Assembly: GCA_016710165.1 (NCBI GenBank)
Contig: JADJLJ010000002.1
Location: forward strand, 867,419 to 931,418
Length of the DNA: 64,000 nucleotides
Reading direction: 5' to 3'
Source: Chitinophagaceae bacterium
GTDB lineage: Bacteria; Bacteroidota; Bacteroidia; Chitinophagales; Chitinophagaceae
Shown: piece after piece, positions 26,448-36,025 of the stretch
Layout: the number at the start of each line of letters is the position of its first letter
How positions within the stretch are numbered: position 1 is the stretch's first letter
Position numbers and translations under genes: made by a program
Notes under the pieces: model-generated
Seen by the model: only the letters and a program-made list of their open reading frames with translations
Database searches by the model: none
What the model was told of the DNA's origin: nothing

Positions 26448-28193
26448 ATGAAAAATAATTTTACCACACGAAAAAGAGTATTCGTTAAAATCTACAGCGT
26501 TCTTTTCCTCACGGGCCTCCTGTTGGGATCTGCTGAAAAAACCTCTGCTCATAAAGTTGAAAAATATACCGTATCCTGCTTCCTGCAGGGTGAAACGGTT
26601 ACGATCCACACAAAGGTCACTTCCACCGGCTATAATTCGTATAGCCACTGGCAATACCGGTTAACACCCGGTGGGCCCTGGGTTTACCTGGCAAACGGTA
26701 ATAATACCATCAACGGGCATACTTTTAATGTTACCGGTGCATCCGGGCCAACATTCATAGTGGACTCCATTGATAATCTCGTGATCGAAAATGTGGGAAG
26801 CCCGGCCTATACCACGCAACTGGATAATGTGGAGTTCAGGGTACTGATGACCGATTTCGGTCTTGACCCGGAAACAAACCCCTGGCCAACCATACCCGTA
26901 TATGGCGCCGAAGAGTATGGGGATAAGGATGCAAAATACATACGCATAAGGACCAGGCCTGCTGGCGAGAATTGTTTTTCAGCATGCACAAATAATATGC
27001 TGGTGCTGAACCCGGCACTTGTACCTCCACCACAGGAAGATTATTTTGGCGGGTTTGAGGTTCCGGGTGCCGGTACAAATAATTTCAGCTCACCGGGCAC
27101 GAATGGGGTAACTGCAAAAGCATATACAGACTTAACGCAATGGACAACCGGCACCCTGGGCGCCAATCCAAGGTACCGTATCATCAGCAACCCCGATTCA
27201 ATGAATACCGACTTTTCCGCTTTTGCACCGCATACGGGAATGAACATGATGGTGGTGAATGCAAACAATTCATGTACCAACCGGGTTTGGTACCGTACCA
27301 TTGCCGTAACCAATACAAGCCAGTTTTACCAGGGAAGCATCATCTTCCGGGGATGGTTTGCCAAGATCAGCAGCGATGAGGCAGACCCTGCCGTAATGCT
27401 GGAAGTCAGGGGCGGAACAACGGTCACTGCTACCACTGCTGCATATTTTTCACTGGGCAACGTAACGCAAACAATAACCGGTACGCCCGGAACCTGGGTC
27501 CAGCTTTCGGTGGTCATAAATATTCCGGTTAATACGTACAAAAAATTAGAAATAAGTATAAAAACACCCAATGCCTGCGGTGGCAATGCTGCTTATGTGG
27601 CCATTGATGACCTTTGCCTGCTTGAACCGGTAAGCGGTTTATTGCCCATCGTGATGACGCCGCTCAAAGCAGCATACATGAACGGCGTTTCACATCTTAC
27701 CTGGAGCAGTTTGCAGGAACAGAATACCAGCTATTTCGAGATCCAGAAAAGCAATGACGGGGTGAATTTCGATCACTTATCCAATCTGCCTGCAAAAGGC
27801 AGCAGCGACGTAGTGGTGAACTACAGCTTTGATGATATAAAAGCAAATGCCGGTATCAATTACTACAGGCTCAAATTGATGGACAGGGACGGGCAGTATC
27901 AATACAGCAATATTGCAGCCGTGAATGTGAACATAAAAGGGATCCATGTTACCGGGATATACCCGGCTCCCTTCACCGACAGGATCAACGTGACCGTGTC
28001 AAGCGAAGCAAAGACCCAGGCAACACTAAGCCTCTTTGATAATGCAGGCAAACTGCTGGGTACACAACAGCATATGGTGAACAAAGGCATCAACAACCTG
28101 GTAATGTTAGACCTGGATAAACTTGCCAAAGGCTTTTACACGATCAGGATACAGGTGGGCGATGAGGTGACCGTAAAGAAACTGATAAAATAA
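26448..28193 (+). CDS. T9SS-secreted protein with a carbohydrate-binding-like domain
   Basis: 581 aa. Signal peptide of about 33 residues (VFVKIYSVLFLTGLLLGSAE). N-terminal beta region (EKYTVSCFLQGETVTIHTKV ... VDSIDNLVIENVGSPAYT). A central beta-sandwich-like region (about 196-395; EDYFGGFEVPGAG ... AYVAIDDLCLLEPV) has the jelly-roll look of many sugar-binding domains. The fibronectin-like segment (LPIVMTPLKAAY) and T9SS type A tail (GIYPAPFTDRINVTVSSEAK) follow from about 400. The tail is parallel to the 240-aa protein upstream. It is probably cell-surface; the ligand is unknown. Confidence 0.85.
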   Translation: MKNNFTTRKRVFVKIYSVLFLTGLLLGSAEKTSAHKVEKYTVSCFLQGETVTIHTKVTSTGYNSYSHWQYRLTPGGPWVYLANGNNTINGHTFNVTGASGPTFIVDSIDNLVIENVGSPAYTTQLDNVEFRVLMTDFGLDPETNPWPTIPVYGAEEYGDKDAKYIRIRTRPAGENCFSACTNNMLVLNPALVPPPQEDYFGGFEVPGAGTNNFSSPGTNGVTAKAYTDLTQWTTGTLGANPRYRIISNPDSMNTDFSAFAPHTGMNMMVVNANNSCTNRVWYRTIAVTNTSQFYQGSIIFRGWFAKISSDEADPAVMLEVRGGTTVTATTAAYFSLGNVTQTITGTPGTWVQLSVVINIPVNTYKKLEISIKTPNACGGNAAYVAIDDLCLLEPVSGLLPIVMTPLKAAYMNGVSHLTWSSLQEQNTSYFEIQKSNDGVNFDHLSNLPAKGSSDVVVNYSFDDIKANAGINYYRLKLMDRDGQYQYSNIAAVNVNIKGIHVTGIYPAPFTDRINVTVSSEAKTQATLSLFDNAGKLLGTQQHMVNKGINNLVMLDLDKLAKGFYTIRIQVGDEVTVKKLIK

Positions 28194-28216
28194 TTTAAAC
28201 AGGCACAAACAAACGG

Positions 28217-28246
28217 GCCCTTGCTGAACAGCAGGGGCTTTTTTTA
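28217..28246. terminator. Terminator between convergent genes
   Basis: GCCCTTGCT (28217-28225), loop GAAC, AGCAGGGGC (28230-28238), then TTTTTTT. It serves the T9SS protein gene and slightly overlaps the 3' end of ispH. Confidence 0.85.
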
Positions 28247-29479
28247 TTTCATTTCCGTAAAGCGTTCAGCCAGGGCTTCCGTTTTTATGGTCACGGGGTA
28301 AAATGAAACGATCTTACTGATCACTTCCTCCACCAATGCATCCGGGCAGCTGGCGCCGCTGGTAATTAATATCCTTACCCCGCCGTCCCGGGGTAAATAA
28401 TTTTCTGTGATCCGTTCCTGTTTTTTATGCAGGTCGTAATGCCGGATCTTTTCCCTTGAGATTATCTTCTCTTCTGAGTTGATGAAATAGGTTGCCAGTT
28501 TCTCCTCACACAGATCAACAAGGTGAGACGTATTGCTGCTGTTGTAACCGCCTACTACAATGGCAAAATCAGCTTCGGTCTCCAGCAGGCCATACACGGC
28601 AGACTGGTTATCGTTGGTTGCATAGCACAACGTGTCGCGGGTATCGGCAAAACGCTCTTCGATGGTATCCTCCGACAAGCCATGCTTTTTCAGCACCACC
28701 TGTTTTAAAAAATCAGAAATGGCCTGGGTATCGCTGGCCAGCATGGTTGTCTGGTTCACCACACCGATGCGTTCCAGGTCTTTGATCACGTCAAACCCGG
28801 CTGAGAACTTACCGGCAAATTCCGTGGTGAAACCGGCCGCATCTTTTTCGCCCGTAATGTATTTACCCAGCTCAATGGCTTCACCCATGTCATTTACGAT
28901 CACCGTAGGCGTATGGGCCGATGCATGTGAAAAAGTTGCCCGGGTCTCTTCGTGCCTGGGTTTGCCATGCACCACTACGGTATAGTTTTTCCGGGCTATC
29001 TGTTCACTGCGGTTCCATACCTTCTCCACGAAAGGGCAGGTGGTATTGTATTTTTCTGTAGGGATGCCGATGGCATTCAGCTTTTCTTCAATGTCGAGCG
29101 TGGTTCCAAAGGCAGGGATGATGACAATATCTTCGGGTGTCAGTTCTTCAAAAGGAAATAACTGTTTTCCATACGTGTCCTGCAAAAAATGAATGCCTCT
29201 TTCCTTCAAATCGGCATTCACCTGCTGGTTATGGATCATCTCACTTAAAAGAAATATCCGTTTGCCGGGATTTTCTTCTATGGTACGGAAAGCGATGTCA
29301 ATGGCATTCTCCACGCCATAGCAAAATCCAAAGTGGCGGGCAAGGTAAATTTTTACCGGGCCAAAATCGAGCAGGGTAGGACTGAAATCCTTCTTCATCT
29401 TATCGGACTGCCTGCGTTTGTTCTTTACCGCAGTGATGAGCGGGCTGCGGTAAATTATCGGAACATTGAATTGTTTCAT
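28244..29479 (-). CDS. ispH: 4-hydroxy-3-methylbut-2-enyl diphosphate reductase
   Basis: 411-aa iron-sulfur enzyme giving IPP and DMAPP in the MEP isoprenoid pathway. The three cluster-binding Cys are seen in ARHFGFCYGVENAIDI, NTTCPFVEKVWNRSEQ and TSGASCPDALVEEV. HGKPRHEETRAT is also conserved. The N-terminus MKQFNVPIIYRSPLITAVKN is the Bacteroidota-type extension, longer than in E. coli. The frame begins at 29521, but ATG 29479 starts the family sequence and is preferred. Single gene. Confidence 0.95.
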   Translation of the reverse strand: MKQFNVPIIYRSPLITAVKNKRRQSDKMKKDFSPTLLDFGPVKIYLARHFGFCYGVENAIDIAFRTIEENPGKRIFLLSEMIHNQQVNADLKERGIHFLQDTYGKQLFPFEELTPEDIVIIPAFGTTLDIEEKLNAIGIPTEKYNTTCPFVEKVWNRSEQIARKNYTVVVHGKPRHEETRATFSHASAHTPTVIVNDMGEAIELGKYITGEKDAAGFTTEFAGKFSAGFDVIKDLERIGVVNQTTMLASDTQAISDFLKQVVLKKHGLSEDTIEERFADTRDTLCYATNDNQSAVYGLLETEADFAIVVGGYNSSNTSHLVDLCEEKLATYFINSEEKIISREKIRHYDLHKKQERITENYLPRDGGVRILITSGASCPDALVEEVISKIVSFYPVTIKTEALAERFTEMK

Positions 29480-29591
29480 ACTGGTAAATAACAGTTGCAA
29501 AGGTACATGGTTGCGGGACATAATGGCTTTCGTAATTTTAAGCCGGCAGTGCTTACATTTGGGTATTGATCATCCTGATGAATGAACAGAA

Positions 29592-30881
29592 ATGACCGCG
29601 AAAACATATGAACGGGCCGGTTGGATCGCCGCAACCAATATTTACGAAGTGAATATCCGCCAGTATACACCGGAAGGGACCTTCCAGGCGTTTGCCACGC
29701 ATCTGCCCAGGCTGAAAGAGATGGGCGTGGAGCTGCTCTGGTTGATGCCCATACATCCCATTGGCGAAAAGAACCGGAAGGGAACCCTGGGGAGTTATTA
29801 TTCGATAAAGGATTTTAAAGCCGTTAACCCGGAATTCGGAACGGCCGATGATCTTAAAGCACTGATAGAAAATGCCCACGGTCTTGGCATGAAGATCATC
29901 CTTGACTGGGTGGCCAATCATGCTGCCTGGGATAATGTATGGACAACCGCCCATCCCGGGTATTTTGAAAGAGATGCCGGAGGCAACTTCAAAGCGCCAT
30001 ACGACTGGACGGATGTGATACAGATCGATCATTCCAGTGAAGCAGAACAGGATGCCATGATTGATGCCATACAATACTGGGTTACCGGTTTTGATATTGA
30101 TGGTTTCCGGGCCGACCTCGCCCATTTAACGCCATTGGAATTCTGGAAAAAGGCAAGAACCGCCATTGAACCGCTGAAAAAGAATTTATTCTGGCTGGCC
30201 GAAACGGAGGAAGTGAATTACCACGAGGTATTTGATGCATCCTTTACCTGGGAATGGATGCATAAGTCGGAAGATTACTGCAAAGAAAGAACCGGGATCC
30301 ATGGCCTTCATGAAGTATTGCAACGGTATGAGACCGGGTTCCCCTCTTCTGCTTACCGGATGTATTTCACCAGCAATCATGATGAGAATTCCTGGAACGG
30401 GACGGAATATGAAAAGTATGGCTTGATGACTGAAGCGCTGGCTGTTTTCAGTTTTACCTGGAACGGGATACCCCTTATCTACAGCGGCCAGGAAATCCCA
30501 AACCGCAGGCGGCTGAAGTTTTTTGATAAGGATGCCATTGCCTGGACTACAGCAAATGAATTGCATACTTTTTATAAAACATTGCTCGGTCTCCGGAAAA
30601 GGAACCCGGCACTCAGGGCCTGCGATCCTGCTGCCGGCTCTTTCCTGGTCAGTACATCAAACAACAGCTCGGTGATGTCGTACCTGCGGAAGAATAAAAA
30701 GGAGGAAGTGCTTGTATTGCTGAATTTATCCGGGGAGAGCACAGGGTTTACCATCCTGGATAAAAAAGTGAACGGCTCCTTCCGGGAATTGTTCACCGGG
30801 ATCGAATATCACCTGAATGCAGGTTCAGCTATTGAATTGGGACCGGGAGGTTTCCTGGTCTTTGAAAGAATGGACAAATAA
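29592..30881 (+). CDS. Alpha-amylase family glycoside hydrolase (GH13)
   Basis: 429-aa protein without a signal peptide, so cytoplasmic. TIM-barrel catalytic regions: ILDWVANHAAWDN (region I), GFRADLAH with the nucleophile Asp (region II), FWLAETEE with the acid/base Glu (region III) and TSNHDENSWNG with the third Asp (region IV). A C-terminal beta domain follows. It should cleave or transfer alpha-1,4 glucans or maltodextrins. It is divergent from ispH upstream, and a perfect palindromic terminator begins at its stop codon. Confidence 0.93.
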   Translation: MTAKTYERAGWIAATNIYEVNIRQYTPEGTFQAFATHLPRLKEMGVELLWLMPIHPIGEKNRKGTLGSYYSIKDFKAVNPEFGTADDLKALIENAHGLGMKIILDWVANHAAWDNVWTTAHPGYFERDAGGNFKAPYDWTDVIQIDHSSEAEQDAMIDAIQYWVTGFDIDGFRADLAHLTPLEFWKKARTAIEPLKKNLFWLAETEEVNYHEVFDASFTWEWMHKSEDYCKERTGIHGLHEVLQRYETGFPSSAYRMYFTSNHDENSWNGTEYEKYGLMTEALAVFSFTWNGIPLIYSGQEIPNRRRLKFFDKDAIAWTTANELHTFYKTLLGLRKRNPALRACDPAAGSFLVSTSNNSSVMSYLRKNKKEEVLVLLNLSGESTGFTILDKKVNGSFRELFTGIEYHLNAGSAIELGPGGFLVFERMDK

Positions 30882-30910
30882 TAAAGGCGGCAATTTTGCC
30901 GCCTTTATTA
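30879..30910. terminator. Perfect bidirectional terminator
   Basis: TAATAAAGGCGGCAA (30879-30893) with TTGCCGCCTTTATTA (30896-30910). Each side gives a T-rich flank. It overlaps the GH13 stop and lies 14 bp beyond the second in-frame stop of htrA (30924-30926), as expected for convergent genes. Confidence 0.92.
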
Positions 30911-31025
30911 TGATCATATCTTTTTACTGGTCGCCCAGTGAAATGGGATATTCGTAGATCCCGTCGTAGCCCGGGTAAAAACCGCTGATGGTTATATTTT
31001 TTTCTGCGCCAACGATCAGTTTAAT

Positions 31026-32459
31026 TTAATCCAGGTTTTTTATGTTCTTCTCATTCACTTTAAGAATGATGAAGCCGTCTTTCATCCGGGTCTGGTCGTT
31101 CAGCGCACCGCCGTTGATCTTTTTTACAACCACGCCGCCTGCAACGCCGTACTCTTTTGCTTTTTTCGGGTCCAGGGAAACCAGGTCAGCTCCCAGCGAT
31201 TCCAGTATATTATCTGCCTTTACGATATCGTAATTACCTGCTTTGTTCTTAAGGATAACGGTTACGGTACTTTCTTTGCCATTGCGTACATAGGTCACGG
31301 GTAATTTATCACCGGGCTTGAAGCGGCTTATCAGTCCCTGCATTTCGGCCCCGCTGCTGATCTCTTTATTGTCTACTTTTTTAAGGATATCGCCCTTGCG
31401 TATGCCGGCCTCGTATGCACCGCCTTCCGTAGGAACATCTGAAACATAGATACCTTCGGTGTTTACCGGGATACCGGCTTTCTTTTTATCGTCTTCGGTA
31501 AGGTCGCTTGCATTCACAAAACTAACCCCTAAGAATCCTCTTTGAACGCTGCCGAATTTGATCAGGTCATCCACAACTTTCTTTACGATGTTCACGGGTA
31601 TGGCATAGGAGTAACCGGAATAATAACCGGTGGGTGAAGCAATGGCAGAGTTCACCCCGATCAGTTTACCGTCGGTATTGATCAATGCACCGCCGCTGTT
31701 GCCCATATTCACCGCGGCATCTGTCTGGATAAAAGATTCAACACCTGCTTTTGTATCACCGTTCCTGTCCTTGTTCAAACCCAATGACCGGGCTTTTGCA
31801 CTGATGATCCCGGCGGTTACGGTGGTCTCCAGGTTAAGCGGGTAACCGATGGCAAGCACCCACTGGCCTATCTTCAGGTCATCGGAATTGCCGTATAAGA
31901 GGAAGGGCAGTTCCTTTGCATCAATTTTTATCACCGACAGGTCATACGAAGGATCGGTGCCGATCACTTTTGCCTTGTAGGTTTTTTTATTGTTGAGTGT
32001 TACGGTTATTTCATCTGCGTTTTCCACCACGTGGTTATTGGTAACAATAAAACCGTCGTCACTGATGATCACACCCGAACCGCTTGCCCGTTGCTCGGGA
32101 ACGATGTTCCGGCCCCTTCCAAATAACTGGTTGAACATGTCGTCATCGAAAAGGTCACTGAATGGGTTGTTGGGCGACCTGCGGGGTAAATTGTTGTTTA
32201 CCTGCTTGGCATTTGTCTTGGTTTTAATGTGTACCACGGCAGGGGTAGCTGCTTCCGACGGCTGGGTAAAATCCAGGGCATTCCCCGGGGAATTGTTTCC
32301 GTCCAGGAGGCCGGCATATTTATAATTGGCAGGTACTACCCCGGCCTGCTGGCCGGCATAGGTATTGTCCTTCCCTGAAAAACTTGTGTAACCCCAGATC
32401 ACGGCAAGGGTGGTTACTGCACTAATGGCAACGGTGGCAAAAATCTGTTTCCATTTCAT
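31026..32459 (-). CDS. HtrA/DegP-type Do family serine protease, early stop near the C-terminus
   Basis: 477-aa periplasmic quality-control protease. Membrane or signal segment at 5-27. Catalytic triad: His143 (VTNNHVVENAD), Asp173 (SYDLSVIKID) and Ser255 (NMGNSGGALI). Two PDZ domains follow (about 300-400 and 415 onward). The stop at 31026-31028 is TAA. After it the same frame continues without shift through IKLIVGAEKNITISGFYPG to GDQ and a second TAA at 30924-30926, which would give 511 aa. The extension matches the usual end of the second PDZ domain, so the first TAA is probably a Glu (GAA) codon changed by one base. This could be a sequencing error or a real truncation. The upstream gap 32460-32716 holds the promoter side and a small TTCCGATAGCTATCGGAA palindrome (32690-32707). 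Confidence 0.9.
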   Translation of the reverse strand: MKWKQIFATVAISAVTTLAVIWGYTSFSGKDNTYAGQQAGVVPANYKYAGLLDGNNSPGNALDFTQPSEAATPAVVHIKTKTNAKQVNNNLPRRSPNNPFSDLFDDDMFNQLFGRGRNIVPEQRASGSGVIISDDGFIVTNNHVVENADEITVTLNNKKTYKAKVIGTDPSYDLSVIKIDAKELPFLLYGNSDDLKIGQWVLAIGYPLNLETTVTAGIISAKARSLGLNKDRNGDTKAGVESFIQTDAAVNMGNSGGALINTDGKLIGVNSAIASPTGYYSGYSYAIPVNIVKKVVDDLIKFGSVQRGFLGVSFVNASDLTEDDKKKAGIPVNTEGIYVSDVPTEGGAYEAGIRKGDILKKVDNKEISSGAEMQGLISRFKPGDKLPVTYVRNGKESTVTVILKNKAGNYDIVKADNILESLGADLVSLDPKKAKEYGVAGGVVVKKINGGALNDQTRMKDGFIILKVNEKNIKNLD

Positions 32460-32716
32460 TTCTCGTAGGTTTTATTTAGTTCAACAAATTTAATGAGCTT
32501 TTGTTCCTTTATCAACTCTCGTGCCCAACCATACAAAGTAACGAAGCAATGACAAAATGAGATTTACCTGCTGACATGTTTAACATTTAATTAGGAAGAG
32601 CTTCGTAGATGGAATATTTAATGATGAATGAGCCTGTGTTGTCTTATCTTCTTCATGATCTTCGCATCACCCCCCTGCAACGGGGAAGGTTCCGATAGCT
32701 ATCGGAAGGGGTGAGG

Positions 32717-33712
32717 TTATAAAGATAATAAAAATTGCATCGTATCCACTCCATCGGCATAGTCCCTTAGCCGGGGCTTTTGCGCTTGACCGAATGGAAT
32801 ACCGTTCTGGCCGCATATGCATTGTATGTCTTCATTACCCGTTAGCATTTCAATGACCTTGTCCGGGTGGCTGTAGAAACTGTAATTGAGCCGGCTGATG
32901 GCTGAAAAATTGTCAGCATCCTCCACCAGCAGGGTGGTCCCGTTCGTCATGTAATAAACATTGTTCAGCAGGAGGATGGAGAACTGGTAGTCGTAATTAT
33001 TTTTGAATTTATGGTGATCGGAAAAATATTTATACTTATCAAAAGCCCTGAGCAGGGGAACAAAATCATAACCGGCGGGCACATGGATCTTTGTTATGTT
33101 CCGGCAGCCCAGGCCAAAGTACTGGTGAATATCATCCGACAGGGCACTTAATTCTTCCGCTGATTCCTTTCCAGATAACAGGGCAACCGATGTGCGGTTC
33201 CGACGGATGATGTTGGGGTATTTTGAAAAATACTGTTCAAAGTACCGGGCCGAGTTATTGCTGCCGGTGGCAATATAGGCATCGCAGCCTTTGAGCATAT
33301 CGGCAAAAAGGACCCGTTCTTTAAGCCGGGGTTCCCATCCGGTCAGTTTTTCAACCAGGTGTTTAAGCAGTATATCATCTTTGGAGGATAATTTTATGGT
33401 TTGCCGGTGGCCGCTGATGAATACGCATAAAAAATCATGAAAGCCTACCAGCGGGATATTCCCTGCCATCACGATCCCGGTATTTTTACCGCCTACATTA
33501 TCATCCAGGTGATAATGCGCCGCCCATGCTTCCAGTTTTTGTTTCTGTAAGAATTCCGTACAGATGTTTTTCACCGCCAGGTCAATGAATTCGGGAGTAA
33601 ACCAGCCGTTTTGCGCCGTTGCCCTTTTTGTGGTAGCCTGCCATTCTTCCCCGTTGCGGAGTAAATATTCTCCCAGGCGTTGTAATAATTGAATACGGTT
33701 TTGTAAATTCAT
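32717..33712 (-). CDS. Acyl-CoA reductase, LuxC family
   Basis: 331-aa protein related to LuxC fatty-acyl reductase (PF05893), which makes aldehydes from acyl-CoA or acyl-ACP with NADPH. Conserved parts: IVMAGNIPLVGFHDFLCVFI, SSKDDILLKHLVEKL, IATGSNNSARYFEQYF, and a possible catalytic Cys in YFGLGCRNITKIHVP. The end is DYADGVDTMQFLLSL. The frame is open from 33763, but ATG 33712 (MNLQNRIQLLQRLGEYLL) is the family start. It is divergent from a ferredoxin gene whose start lies 62 bp away, an arrangement I recall as conserved in Bacteroidota. No lux genes are nearby. Confidence 0.85.
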   Translation of the reverse strand: MNLQNRIQLLQRLGEYLLRNGEEWQATTKRATAQNGWFTPEFIDLAVKNICTEFLQKQKLEAWAAHYHLDDNVGGKNTGIVMAGNIPLVGFHDFLCVFISGHRQTIKLSSKDDILLKHLVEKLTGWEPRLKERVLFADMLKGCDAYIATGSNNSARYFEQYFSKYPNIIRRNRTSVALLSGKESAEELSALSDDIHQYFGLGCRNITKIHVPAGYDFVPLLRAFDKYKYFSDHHKFKNNYDYQFSILLLNNVYYMTNGTTLLVEDADNFSAISRLNYSFYSHPDKVIEMLTGNEDIQCICGQNGIPFGQAQKPRLRDYADGVDTMQFLLSL

Positions 33713-33774
33713 CTTGTTATTATTAAATTGCACCTGACTTCCATAAGGAGGTTTAAAACCCAAAATTACGATAG

Positions 33775-34122
33775 ATGGCTATAAAGATCACAGAAGAATG
33801 TATCAACTGCGGCGCCTGCGAGCCCGAATGTCCCAACAACGCTATTTACGAAGGCGGAGTAGAATGGGCTCTTTCAGACGGAACAACGGTTAAAGGCATG
33901 TTTACGTTAATGGATGGATCACAGATGGATGCCGACCAGCGCAATACGCCCATCAGCAACGACATTTATTACATAGTACCCAACAAGTGTACCGAGTGCC
34001 AGGGCTTTCATGAAGAACCACAATGTGCTGCCGTTTGCCCGGTAGATTGCTGTGTACCCGATGAAATGTATAAAGAAACGGTGGATGACCTGATGGCCAA
34101 GAAGGGCAGGATGCACATTTAA
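33775..34122 (+). CDS. 4Fe-4S dicluster ferredoxin
   Basis: 115-aa electron carrier. The first cluster motif is CINCGACEPECP (C-x2-C-x2-C-x3-C-P). The second is split: C in NKCTECQGFHEEPQC and in AAVCPVDCC, giving the C-x2-C-x8-C-x3-C pattern of the YfhL-like/Alvin-type ferredoxins. It is divergent from the acyl-CoA reductase, which suggests a shared function. Followed by about 170 bp without gene. Confidence 0.93.
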   Translation: MAIKITEECINCGACEPECPNNAIYEGGVEWALSDGTTVKGMFTLMDGSQMDADQRNTPISNDIYYIVPNKCTECQGFHEEPQCAAVCPVDCCVPDEMYKETVDDLMAKKGRMHI

Positions 34123-34294
34123 CGTCATTTGTGCAACGGGGGCCTGCGGCCTCTGTTATAGAACGCGGTTACGTTTTTTTTAAAGTCCGCCCCGGCGGAT
34201 CATAACAGGCAGGTGATATTTCCTGCTGCATGGCGAGGGTATTTGCAAATACTTTCGCCTTTTTTATTTCGGGAGAACTTCATTAAATTGTTGT

Positions 34295-34783
34295 ATGAAA
34301 TATTTTTTACCGGTTGCCTTATCTGTTCTTATTTTTTCTTCCTGTGATCTGTTTCGTGAAAAGAAAACGGCAGCCACCGATCCCCGGGCCAAAATAGAAT
34401 TGATGGATGTGGACAGGGAGTTTTCCAGAATGAGCGAAGAAAAAGGCATGAAGCAGGCTTTCCTGGAATACATAGACAGCAATGGTGTATTGCTCCGCTC
34501 AAACGAACCGCCCATCGTGGGCGCCGATGCCATTGATTATCTCATCCAGCAGAACGACACCACCTATACATTGAAATGGGAACCCCGGGACGGGTTCGTG
34601 GCAAGGTCGGGTGAACTGGGCTACACCTATGGCATTTATGCACTCAAGCCAAATGCAAAGGACACGATCATTTACGGCACCTATGTCAGCATCTGGAAAA
34701 AAGAAGCCGGTGGCCGGTGGAAATATGTACTGGATTCAGGCAATGAAGGGGTCGGCGACCTGGATGCAATAAAACAGGAGTAG
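34295..34783 (+). CDS. DUF4440-like (SnoaL/NTF2-like fold) lipoprotein
   Basis: 162 aa with a lipoprotein signal (lipobox LIFSSC, Cys about 17). The mature part looks like an NTF2-like cone fold: EFSRMSEEKGMKQAFLEYI, then DGFVARSGELGYTYGIYAL, and WKKEAGGRWKYVLDSG near the end. These proteins are common in Bacteroidota and of unknown role. It is followed by ddl 109 bp later. Confidence 0.8.
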   Translation: MKYFLPVALSVLIFSSCDLFREKKTAATDPRAKIELMDVDREFSRMSEEKGMKQAFLEYIDSNGVLLRSNEPPIVGADAIDYLIQQNDTTYTLKWEPRDGFVARSGELGYTYGIYALKPNAKDTIIYGTYVSIWKKEAGGRWKYVLDSGNEGVGDLDAIKQE

Positions 34784-34892
34784 CCGCGGTTTCCAAAATG
34801 TTAAATTGATAAAAATGCTGCGGCGCTGCATCATAAAACAACAACCATTGGCGATATTTCGTTTCTTTGCTTAAACAACCATTCACAACCGA

Positions 34893-35879
34893 ATGAACAA
34901 AAAGATTGCCCTCATTACCGGCGGTTATTCCGGTGAAGCAGTTATCTCCTATAAAAGCGCAGAATCCATTGAAAAAAATATTGATACCGCTAAATGGGAC
35001 TGTTATAAAATAGACATCAACCCCAACGGGTGGAATTATCTTTCCCCCCGCGGGCAGACCTGCCCGGTTGATAAAAATGATTTCAGCATTACCGTTGATG
35101 GAAACAAGATCCGGTTTGACGCCGTGCTGGTTGGCCTCCACGGCACACCCGGCGAGGATGGAAAACTGCAGGGCTATTTTGATACCCTGAACATCCCGTA
35201 CACTTCCTGCGATACCGCTACCTCGGCATTGACCTTTAACAAACGTTATACCGTGGCCGTTGCTTCCTTTGCCGGGATGCATGTGGCCAGGTCGGTGCAT
35301 CTGTTCAAACACATACCGGTAACCCCCGGTGCCATCCTGAAAGAACTGAAGCTTCCCGTTTTTGTGAAACCAAACAACGGGGGCAGCAGCATCGGCATGA
35401 GTAAAGTAAAAGTGGCCGGTGAACTGCAGGCGGCATTGGATAAAGCATTCAAAGAAGATGACCAGGTGCTGGTGGAAGAATTTGTGAGCGGCCGGGAACT
35501 TACCATCGGCGTTTTCAGGTCGAAAGGAAAGATAATCACCCTGCCCATCACCGAGATCATTGCCAAAAATGAATTCTTTGATTTTGAAGCAAAATATGAA
35601 GGCGCCAGTGAAGAGATCACGCCTGCCCATGTGGATGAATCCATTGCAGAAAAAGTGAGAATGGAAGCAATGAAAGCATACGCTGTTTTTAACTGCAGCG
35701 GGGTGGTGCGGATCGATTTCATTTATCATGAAGAAACGGGTCATCCGTATATGCTGGAGATAAACACGGTGCCGGGGCAAAGTGAAGCAAGCATTGTACC
35801 GCAGCAGGTGAGGGCCATGGGCTGGACGCTGATGGAATTCTATTCGGCACTGATAGAAGAATGTTTTTATAAGGACTGA
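34893..35879 (+). CDS. ddl: D-alanine--D-alanine ligase
   Basis: 328-aa ATP-grasp ligase that makes D-Ala-D-Ala for peptidoglycan. N-terminal ALITGGYSGEAVISYKSAES, the central KPNNGGSSIGMSKVK, ATP-grasp LVEEFVSGRELTIGVFRS, and the metal-binding end MLEINTVPGQSEASIVPQQ are conserved. PASTA and rhodanese genes follow in the same direction, with a hairpin at 35964-35981 in between. Confidence 0.95.
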   Translation: MNKKIALITGGYSGEAVISYKSAESIEKNIDTAKWDCYKIDINPNGWNYLSPRGQTCPVDKNDFSITVDGNKIRFDAVLVGLHGTPGEDGKLQGYFDTLNIPYTSCDTATSALTFNKRYTVAVASFAGMHVARSVHLFKHIPVTPGAILKELKLPVFVKPNNGGSSIGMSKVKVAGELQAALDKAFKEDDQVLVEEFVSGRELTIGVFRSKGKIITLPITEIIAKNEFFDFEAKYEGASEEITPAHVDESIAEKVRMEAMKAYAVFNCSGVVRIDFIYHEETGHPYMLEINTVPGQSEASIVPQQVRAMGWTLMEFYSALIEECFYKD

Positions 35880-35963
35880 ATGCGGATCAATAATGTCTGC
35901 CAGGTTTCCCGGCTTAAATAAAGATCCTTAAGCCGGAGGCTCTGGCCCCTCTCCTTTGGAGAG

Positions 35964-35981
35964 TCCCGATAGCAATCGGGA
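35964..35981. repeat. TCCCGATAGCAATCGGGA palindrome
   Basis: Perfect 7-bp stem inside a longer imperfect one (CCCTCTCC..GGGAAGAGG) that ends in TTTTTT at about 35992. It can serve as a terminator after ddl. A sister palindrome lies at 32690-32707. Confidence 0.6.
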
Positions 35982-36025
35982 GGGAAGAGGTTTTTTAATA
36001 ACGAACAACAACTTAAATAGCCAAC

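Noticed and set aside
34686..35780. 364-aa minus-strand frame
   Set aside because: Antisense to ddl, which has all ATP-grasp motifs.
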